10,658 bases of DNA from Nitrososphaerota archaeon (GTDB lineage Archaea; Thermoproteota; Nitrososphaeria; Nitrososphaerales; Nitrosopumilaceae), in the NCBI GenBank assembly GCA_028867235.1, contig JAGWGS010000027.1, positions 1 to 10,658 of the forward strand, given 5' to 3'. Each line of letters opens with the position of its first letter. The first letter of the stretch is position 1. Shown here in pieces: positions 6,142 to 10,658 of the stretch. The notes beneath the pieces were generated by a model. That model saw only the letters and a program-made list of their open reading frames with translations, ran no database searches and was not told the DNA's origin. The translations under genes were made by a program, and so were the position numbers.

Positions 6142-6796
6142 TATTTTTTGGGTAAAAATTGAAGGCGAGAAAAAACTTGCAACATTAAATCTTGTACCCG
6201 GAAATCAAGTTTATAGAGAAAAACTAGTCAAGATAAATGACGAAGAATTTAGAGCATGGGATCCATATCGCAGCAAACTAGGAGCTGCAATAATGAATGG
6301 TCTTGAGATACTTCCAATTGTGCGAAAATCCACGGTACTGTATCTTGGAGTATCAACAGGTACAACTGCAAGCCATGTATCAGACATTGTAGGTCCAAGC
6401 GGGATTGTCTTTGCAGTAGAGCACTCTAGCCGTGTTGCGAGAGATTTTTTGGACAGAGTTGCATCATACAGATCAAACATCATACCAATATTGCAAGATG
6501 CACGAAAACCCAAAGAGTATTTTTCAGTGTACGGTCCAGTAGACATAGTCTATGTAGATATTGCGCAACCAGACCAGACAGAGATTGCAATACTAAACTG
6601 CAAAACATATCTGAAAAAGGAAGGATACATGATGTTAGTAGTCAAGACACGAAGTATCGATGTAACAAAGGACCCAGCCCAGGTCATGCGCGAGGAAGCA
6701 AAGAAGCTATCTGTCAATTTTGAGATAGTTCAGGTGATAAACCTAGAGCCCTATGAAGGGGACCACGGTATGATTGTAGCCAAATATCTAGGATGA
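6122..6796 (+). CDS. flpA: Fibrillarin-like rRNA/tRNA 2'-O-methyltransferase FlpA (224 aa, TTG start)
   Basis: Fibrillarin is the catalytic subunit of the C/D-box sRNP, transferring methyl from SAM to ribose 2'-OH at guide-selected sites. With the TTG at 6122 as start the protein has 224 residues, the usual archaeal length. It shows KKLATLNLVPG (17-27), FRAWDPYRSKL (43-53), the SAM-binding loop VLYLGVSTGTTASHVSDIVG (72-91), the VDIAQP motif, the VVKTRSIDVTKDP segment and the closing EPYEGDH. An upstream in-frame ATG at 5930 exists, but the added residues merely re-read the Nop5 arginine-rich tail in another frame and lack family similarity. The TTG start overlaps the nop5 stop by 20 bases, so translational coupling is likely. 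Its last 9 bases overlap the end of rnhB on the other strand. Confidence 0.94.
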   Translation: MENEEDNIFWVKIEGEKKLATLNLVPGNQVYREKLVKINDEEFRAWDPYRSKLGAAIMNGLEILPIVRKSTVLYLGVSTGTTASHVSDIVGPSGIVFAVEHSSRVARDFLDRVASYRSNIIPILQDARKPKEYFSVYGPVDIVYVDIAQPDQTEIAILNCKTYLKKEGYMMLVVKTRSIDVTKDPAQVMREEAKKLSVNFEIVQVINLEPYEGDHGMIVAKYLG

Positions 6797-7408
6797 GGCA
6801 AGCAGAACCTGTATCGGCTTCCAGCTCTTCCTGACAAAGACAGGGACACTCCCATTTTGGGACATCCATTGTTTGATGAACCCCATCGTTTTAGAGTCAG
6901 ATGGATACCCACTTCCAAGATCATGATTTTTGCGTAGTTTTTCAATCTCCCTGTCCCTTGTCACCTTGGCAATAATTGAAGCCGCAGAGACCACAGGATA
7001 TTTTTTGTCAGCATGATGACTAGAAATTATTTTTCCAGTGTTGGCAACACTTGATATGTATGCACCAAATCTTTTAGGATTTACATCACAAGAGTCAACA
7101 TATGATGAGTTTGCTTCTAGTTTTTTTATGACTTTGGCCATATAGTTTGCCTCTAGTTGATTTAACAAATTTTTTGCTACATTTTTGTCTATTATTTTCG
7201 GAGAAATTTTTACAACGTGATATCCTTGTACAATTGAGAGTATTTCATGATATAATTTTTCCCTAGATTGTGGACTGAGTTGCTTTGAATCTTTTACACC
7301 AATCTTGACAAGTTGTTTGATATTTTTTCGTTCTATAGAAATTCCGGCAATCACTAGAGGTCCAAGTACAGAACCCCGACCTGCATCATCCACTCCACAC
7401 ACTAGCAT
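6788..7408 (-). CDS. rnhB: Ribonuclease HII (206 aa)
   Basis: RNase HII cleaves RNA in RNA-DNA hybrids and single ribonucleotides embedded in DNA, serving ribonucleotide excision repair and primer removal. The fold signatures are present: GVDDAGRGSVLGPLVIAG (5-22), VKDSKQLSP (38-46), SYVDSCDVNPKRF (102-114) and SAASIIAKVTRDR (141-153). The four catalytic acids map to D7, D8, D105 and D134. The second is normally glutamate in this family (the DEAGRG motif); here it is aspartate, a conservative but notable change at a metal-binding position. Length is normal for the archaeal enzyme. ATG start with a TATA-like box 27 bases upstream; convergent with flpA, the two stops overlapping by 9 bases. Confidence 0.95.
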   Translation of the reverse strand: MLVCGVDDAGRGSVLGPLVIAGISIERKNIKQLVKIGVKDSKQLSPQSREKLYHEILSIVQGYHVVKISPKIIDKNVAKNLLNQLEANYMAKVIKKLEANSSYVDSCDVNPKRFGAYISSVANTGKIISSHHADKKYPVVSAASIIAKVTRDREIEKLRKNHDLGSGYPSDSKTMGFIKQWMSQNGSVPVFVRKSWKPIQVLLASS

Positions 7409-7431
7409 GCCAAGTCTATCTTGAGATATCA

Positions 7432-7439
7432 GTATTAAA
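7432..7439 (-). promoter_or_regulatory. TATA-like box for rnhB
   Basis: TTTAATAC on the minus strand, centred about 27 bases before the rnhB ATG, fits a leaderless promoter located in the 77-base gap after the secreted-protein gene. Confidence 0.5.
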
Positions 7440-7485
7440 TCATTTTAAAAAAAGATATTTGAAAAAATATAGAGTCAGCACATTA

Positions 7486-7749
7486 CTAAGTACAGGAGAG
7501 ATCTCCATATTTTCCATGCAGACCAGTTGCACGTGCTATGTCAGATCCTGACTGGTCATTTTGTAATGTAATATGGCATACACCGTTTTTGTCTGTATTG
7601 TCACGCAAGTTTTCCGTAAATGCAATTGCGGCATTGACAGACGAGTCAGGACCATGAGATTTCTCAAACATGGTATGACCAACAGCTTCTGGGACTGCCA
7701 CCATCAAAATAACCAGGATGGCAAACTTGTTGATAGATTTTTTATTCAT
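7486..7749 (-). CDS. Small predicted secreted protein (87 aa), function unknown
   Basis: I do not recognise a family. The N-terminus looks like a Sec signal peptide: lysines K3, K4 and K8, a hydrophobic run from about F9 to V19, and a small-residue site around A22-V23-G24, leaving a mature protein of roughly 63 residues. That part is polar, contains only two cysteines (C58 and C86) that could form a disulfide outside the cell, and ends two residues after the start of the last motif (LSCT). A membrane-anchored form is possible if the segment is not cleaved. The ATG start has a TATA-like box about 27 bases upstream. It is divergent from the Lrp-GAF regulator gene, with a pair of operator-like repeats between them, so it is a likely target of that regulator. 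Confidence 0.62.
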   Translation of the reverse strand: MNKKSINKFAILVILMVAVPEAVGHTMFEKSHGPDSSVNAAIAFTENLRDNTDKNGVCHITLQNDQSGSDIARATGLHGKYGDLSCT

Positions 7750-7771
7750 GAAAATACAAGGTTAATCTTAC

Positions 7772-7780
7772 GCTATATGC
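7772..7780 (-). promoter_or_regulatory. TATA-like box for the secreted-protein gene
   Basis: The minus strand reads GCATATAG, centred about 27 bases before the ATG at 7749. Operator-like site A begins 26 bases further upstream. Confidence 0.45.
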
Positions 7781-7805
7781 TAGATGGAAGAAAAATCATG
7801 TTAAA

Positions 7806-7822
7806 ATTTCCGGTTTGGAAGT
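7806..7822 (-). promoter_or_regulatory. Operator-like site A (inverted copy)
   Basis: Read on the minus strand this 17-mer is ACTTCCAAACCGGAAAT. It equals site B at 15 of 17 positions, differing only in two central bases, and lies in opposite orientation. Each copy is itself an imperfect dyad, TTCC-N5-GGAA, as expected for a dimeric regulator. Site A lies upstream of the TATA box of the secreted-protein gene, roughly -57 to -73 from its predicted start, a position more typical of activation than of blocking. Confidence 0.55.
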
Positions 7823-7857
7823 AAATCACAATACCATACAGACATATTTTAGATATA

Positions 7858-7874
7858 ACTTCCAATTCGGAAAT
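7858..7874 (+). promoter_or_regulatory. Operator-like site B, abutting the TATA box of the Lrp-GAF gene
   Basis: The plus strand reads ACTTCCAATTCGGAAAT. Its centre is 52 bp from that of site A, about five helical turns, so both sites face the same side of the DNA. Its right edge touches the TATA-like box of the regulator gene and covers the place where the TFB-recognition element would lie, so occupancy would be expected to repress that gene. Confidence 0.55.
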
Positions 7875-7883
7875 TAATATTAA
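7874..7883 (+). promoter_or_regulatory. TATA box for the Lrp-GAF regulator gene
   Basis: TTAATATTAA is centred about 27 bases before the ATG at 7906, giving a leaderless transcript. It is directly adjacent to operator-like site B. Confidence 0.55.
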
Positions 7884-7905
7884 CAACACATTCCACATCC
7901 AAGAT

Positions 7906-8898
7906 ATGCTCGATGAGATAGACAAGGTTATACTTTTTCATTTGGGAAAAAACGCCAGAGTTTCCTCACAGGAAATATCAAGTACGCTTCAAGGCATGGG
8001 ACTTGCAATCACAGACAGAGCCATACGCCAAAGATTGCAGAGGCTTGAAAAGAATAAATCCATTGTAGGATATTCCACCATTTTAAACCCAAGCCTGGTA
8101 TCAGACAAAGTAAACAGGACAATACTTGTCAAGTTCAAGTTTTCAAAAAACATTGCAGATGGAATAGAAAGGCTCACAAAATATCTAAGCGAGTCTCCCT
8201 TTTGCATATACTCTGCACGTCTTAGCGGAGATTTTGACTGGGTTTGCCATTTTGTTTTTTCATCAATAGAGCAATATGACCTTGAAACAAACAATTTTCT
8301 AAATAGATTTGCAGACATAATATCAGATCTTCGTTCGTATGAATCAAAGGCAACCAAATCCTCACCATATGTTCTCTTTGATGAACATGCATCAAATGAA
8401 AAAAAACTCCAAGTATACACAATACTAAATTCAATCAAAAAACATGATAACCTAAGTGACAGACTTCAAACAATAGTTGAAAGCCTTGTAAAATATTTTA
8501 ATGCCAAGTTTGCTCGAATCTGGTTTTATGACAAAAAATCAAAAGTACTGATTCTAAAGTATAGTGCAGGTAAATACAAGAACATAAACGGCGAGTTTTC
8601 TCGAGTTCCTCAAAGTTCCTTGAAGATAGGCTCCATTGCAAAAACAAAGAAACCAGTTGTTTCAAATGATGTAGTACATGACCCAAGGATAAAGCACCAC
8701 GATTGGGCAAAAAAAGAAAAACTAAGGTCTTTTGCAGGATACCCCATATTGTACAAGGGGGAGGTTGTTGCAGTACTGGCCGTATTTAGTGAAAAGTCGT
8801 TCTCGCCAAGTGATTTTGAGATTCTAGGCATATTCTCAGACCAGTTATCAAAGGAACTATCTGGCTTTTTTGAGGTAAAGGATTTTCTTCTCACATAG
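7906..8898 (+). CDS. Lrp/AsnC-type transcription regulator with C-terminal GAF domain (330 aa)
   Basis: The N-terminus is an Lrp/AsnC winged helix-turn-helix: the opening LDEIDKVILFHLGKNARVS (2-20) and a recognition region around 35-55 (TDRAIRQRLQRLEKNKSIVG). Residues about 70-150 resemble the RAM-like ligand and dimerisation domain (ILVKFKFS, then SGDFDWVCHFVF at 107-118). Ordinary Lrp proteins end near residue 150; here a GAF-type sensor follows (about 185-320), with HDPRIKHHDW (258-267), SFAGYPI (275-281) and the strand-helix EVVAVLAVFSEKSFSPSDFE (286-305). The product is therefore a one-component regulator that could sense a small molecule through either domain. Ligand unknown; H258, H264 and H265 could matter for binding. 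Two dyad sites upstream suggest autoregulation and control of the divergent secreted protein. Confidence 0.88.
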   Translation: MLDEIDKVILFHLGKNARVSSQEISSTLQGMGLAITDRAIRQRLQRLEKNKSIVGYSTILNPSLVSDKVNRTILVKFKFSKNIADGIERLTKYLSESPFCIYSARLSGDFDWVCHFVFSSIEQYDLETNNFLNRFADIISDLRSYESKATKSSPYVLFDEHASNEKKLQVYTILNSIKKHDNLSDRLQTIVESLVKYFNAKFARIWFYDKKSKVLILKYSAGKYKNINGEFSRVPQSSLKIGSIAKTKKPVVSNDVVHDPRIKHHDWAKKEKLRSFAGYPILYKGEVVAVLAVFSEKSFSPSDFEILGIFSDQLSKELSGFFEVKDFLLT

Positions 8899-8929
8899 CA
8901 AGTGTGATAGTTTTTCATCTACATTTCAA

Positions 8930-8939
8930 TTTATTAAAT
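8930..8939 (+). promoter_or_regulatory. TATA-like box for trm1
   Basis: TTTATTAAAT lies in the 60-base gap after the regulator gene, centred 24-25 bases before the GTG start of trm1. It supports separate, leaderless transcription of trm1 and the GTG start. Confidence 0.55.
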
Positions 8940-8958
8940 CAATTTTGGCACTACAACC

Positions 8959-10095
8959 GTGTTGGAGTCAGAACTTGCAGAGATCACAGAGGGAAGTACA
9001 AGGCTTCTTGTTCCAAAGGATTCATTATCAGAAGAAGTTCCCCCAAAAGAGCCTGCATTTTTCAATCCAAGAGCTAGGGTGAGCAGAGATTTTTCCATAA
9101 TAGCATACTCTGCATTTGTAAAAAACTTCAAGGGTCCCAAGATCTTTTTAGATTCACTTTCAGGAATTGGTGCACGAAGTATCCGTGTTGCAAACGAGAT
9201 ACAATCTATTGAAAAATCAATAGCAAATGATGTAAATCCGCAAGCACTTGAGATTGGAAAAAAAATTGCCCAGCTCAACAATGTAACAAATTGTGAATTT
9301 TCTGAAAATGAAGCATGTAGATTTCTCAGCCTTCATTCCACACGAGATGGACGTGGTGCAATCGTGGATGTGGATCCATTTGGATCTCCATCAAGATATC
9401 TTGATTGTGCAATGAGGGCTACATTTCATGGAGGATTGCTATCAGTTACTGCCACAGACATGACAGTATTGCACGGAATATTTCCAGAGGCCTGTCAGCG
9501 CAAGTATTACGGCACTCCGGTCAGAACAATATACGGAAATGAGATTGCACTTCGCTTGATACTCGGATGTATGAATATGGTTGCAGGAAGATTAGATATT
9601 ATGTTGGTCCCACTTTTTGTCCAACACAGCATGCATTACTACAAGGCTTACACCAAGGTGCTTGTAAAAACAAATACCAAAAACTGTATGGGATACATAC
9701 TACACTGTCATGGTTGCGGCAACAGAAAAGTTGTACATGATGTTGAACGCACATGTAATATTTGCAACTCTAAAGCAGAACTTGCAGGACCTCTCTGGAT
9801 AGATAGCATGTATGATGAGAATTTTATAGATTCAATGATACTAGAGGAAAAAAACCTCAAAGTGGACAAGTCCTGCTCTACATTTTTGGAAAAATGCAAA
9901 GAAGAATCAGATATGCCTCCTACCTATTTTGCCCTAGATGAACTAGGACAGAGAAAACATTCAGCACCCCCCTCTCTTGGAGGAATTATAGAAAAACTGC
10001 ACAAGTCAGGATTTAGAGCAACAAGAACAAGCATGAACCCATCGGGTGTAAAGACAGATGCAAAAATAGACGAGATTTTGGCCCTAGTTTCCTAA
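8959..10095 (+). CDS. trm1: tRNA (guanine26-N2)-dimethyltransferase Trm1 (378 aa)
   Basis: Trm1 uses SAM to mono- and dimethylate the N2 of G26 at the junction of the D and anticodon stems of many tRNAs. Seen in order are AFFNPRARVSRDFS (33-46), the SAM-binding LDSLSGIGARSIRVANE (64-80), the acidic SAM contact NDVNP (90-94), the catalytic-region DVDPFGSPSRYLD (137-149), and in the C-terminal domain a four-cysteine zinc site C250, C253, C266 and C269, known in archaeal Trm1. The closing GFRATRTSMNPSGVKTDA is also typical. Length is normal. The start is GTG at 8959, with a TTG as the next codon and a TATA box at leaderless distance. Its last 12 bases overlap the end of the convergent methyltransferase gene. 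Confidence 0.95.
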   Translation: MLESELAEITEGSTRLLVPKDSLSEEVPPKEPAFFNPRARVSRDFSIIAYSAFVKNFKGPKIFLDSLSGIGARSIRVANEIQSIEKSIANDVNPQALEIGKKIAQLNNVTNCEFSENEACRFLSLHSTRDGRGAIVDVDPFGSPSRYLDCAMRATFHGGLLSVTATDMTVLHGIFPEACQRKYYGTPVRTIYGNEIALRLILGCMNMVAGRLDIMLVPLFVQHSMHYYKAYTKVLVKTNTKNCMGYILHCHGCGNRKVVHDVERTCNICNSKAELAGPLWIDSMYDENFIDSMILEEKNLKVDKSCSTFLEKCKEESDMPPTYFALDELGQRKHSAPPSLGGIIEKLHKSGFRATRTSMNPSGVKTDAKIDEILALVS

Positions 10096-10658
10096 GTATC
10101 CAAGGCAGACATAATATAGCTCACTGCTAGACTTTCTGCTTGCCTGTGGTTTTCTTAGCTGAACCTTGGCAAATTTTTTCTTGATGTAATCTCTAAACTC
10201 TATCGAGTATTGCCCATCAAAGACCTTGAACAAGGCATTTCCTTTTTTTGCCAGCACCTGGTCCATTATCTTGCTTGCAGCATAGTTCAAAGAAATTTGT
10301 CTGCTGTGATCAACATCCCAAACTCCAGTTACATTTGGAGATAGGTCACAAATTACTGCATTAATCTTTCCTCCAAAGTATTCAAAAATTTGCTCCACAA
10401 CTGATTCATCTTCAATGTCACCCCGTATGATATTCACGCCAGGAATTTCTTCAACATATGACTTGTCAATTCCCATAACTTGTCCCTTGTTTCCAGCAAG
10501 CTCTTGTGCAACCTGGCTCCATCCGCCAGGTGAGCACCCAAGATCCAAGACAAAAAATCCAGGACCAATTATTCTATAAGATGTATTGAGTTCTTTTAGC
10601 TTGTACGCAGCTCTGCTTCTATACCCTTCTTTGTGAGCCAGTCGTCTATACAGGTCAC
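10084..10658 (-). CDS. rlmE: RlmE/FtsJ-type RNA 2'-O-methyltransferase, N-terminus cut by the window edge
   Basis: The frame is open from the right edge to the TAG at 10086-10084, giving 190 residues; a start at 10548 would remove the first catalytic lysine and is not credible. Numbering from the edge, the K-D-K-E tetrad of the RrmJ family is complete: K19 (SRAAYKL), D104 (VICDLSPN), K144 (ALFKVFDG) and E179 (SSSELYYV), with spacings 85, 40 and 35, against 86, 40 and 35 in the E. coli enzyme. The SAM loop is FVLDLGCSPGGWSQVA (35-50). E. coli RlmE methylates U2552 of 23S rRNA; archaeal members may act there or on tRNA, as Trm7 does, so the substrate is inferred. Probably only 10-20 residues are missing. 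It is convergent with trm1. Confidence 0.93.
   Translation of the reverse strand, partial: DLYRRLAHKEGYRSRAAYKLKELNTSYRIIGPGFFVLDLGCSPGGWSQVAQELAGNKGQVMGIDKSYVEEIPGVNIIRGDIEDESVVEQIFEYFGGKINAVICDLSPNVTGVWDVDHSRQISLNYAASKIMDQVLAKKGNALFKVFDGQYSIEFRDYIKKKFAKVQLRKPQASRKSSSELYYVCLGYLGN

Noticed and set aside
7573..7824. Plus-strand frame of 83 residues with a hydrophobic start, opposite the secreted-protein gene
   Set aside because: The minus-strand frame has a TATA box, a proper signal peptide and a natural start; this frame runs through the promoter region and site A.
10084..10548. RlmE gene starting at the TTG at 10548
   Set aside because: The frame continues to the window edge and the upstream part encodes the conserved EGYRSRAAYKL segment with the catalytic lysine.
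1..10658. CRISPR arrays, insertion sequences, prophage genes, rRNA or tRNA genes
   Set aside because: No regularly spaced direct repeats, transposase or integrase motifs, phage structural genes, or rRNA/tRNA signatures were seen in the genes or the short spacers.

Overview
The window reads as chromosomal DNA of an ammonia-oxidising-type archaeon (Nitrososphaerota/Thaumarchaeota, most like the Nitrosopumilales). This rests on gene content (ribosomal protein eS30, the Nop5-fibrillarin pair, archaeal Trm1, RNase HII, an Lrp/AsnC-type regulator). It also rests on AT-rich spacers with TATA-like boxes about 21-31 bases ahead of start codons that mostly lack a Shine-Dalgarno sequence, i.e. leaderless or near-leaderless mRNAs. 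GTG and TTG starts are common. The assignment is inferred from content, not from a database search.

Left part, mostly minus strand (1-3017): an ambiguous gene fragment at the edge; a 38-residue single C2H2 zinc-finger protein (65-181); a Dps-family ferritin (286-762); a 306-base spacer (763-1068) that holds a strong candidate for an unannotated structured RNA on the plus strand (912-991), with its own TATA box and U-tract; ribosomal protein eS30 (1069-1248); and a 572-residue radical SAM protein with a cobalamin-domain-like N-terminal half and a TTG start (1299-3017).

Middle (3073-7408): pyrD and pyrK, overlapping, on the minus strand, encode a class 1B dihydroorotate dehydrogenase (pyrimidine synthesis). 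Divergent from them on the plus strand are nop5 and fibrillarin, which overlap and encode two of the three protein components of the C/D-box 2'-O-methylation RNP. The fibrillarin 3' end overlaps the convergent rnhB (RNase HII).

Right part (7486-10658): a small predicted secreted protein and an Lrp/AsnC-GAF one-component regulator are divergently transcribed. Their shared promoter region carries two near-identical 17-bp sites in inverted orientation, 52 bp centre to centre, one of them abutting the regulator's own TATA box; this looks like an autoregulatory operator pair. Then comes Trm1 (tRNA G26 dimethylation), whose tail overlaps a convergent RlmE/FtsJ-type RNA 2'-O-methyltransferase that runs off the right edge.

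The window is mainly housekeeping, with a concentration of RNA-related genes (nop5, fibrillarin, rnhB, trm1, rlmE, eS30, the candidate ncRNA). No mobile element, CRISPR array, rRNA or tRNA gene was seen. The parts most likely to be undescribed are the structured RNA, the divergent operator pair with its GAF-type regulator, and the micro zinc-finger protein.
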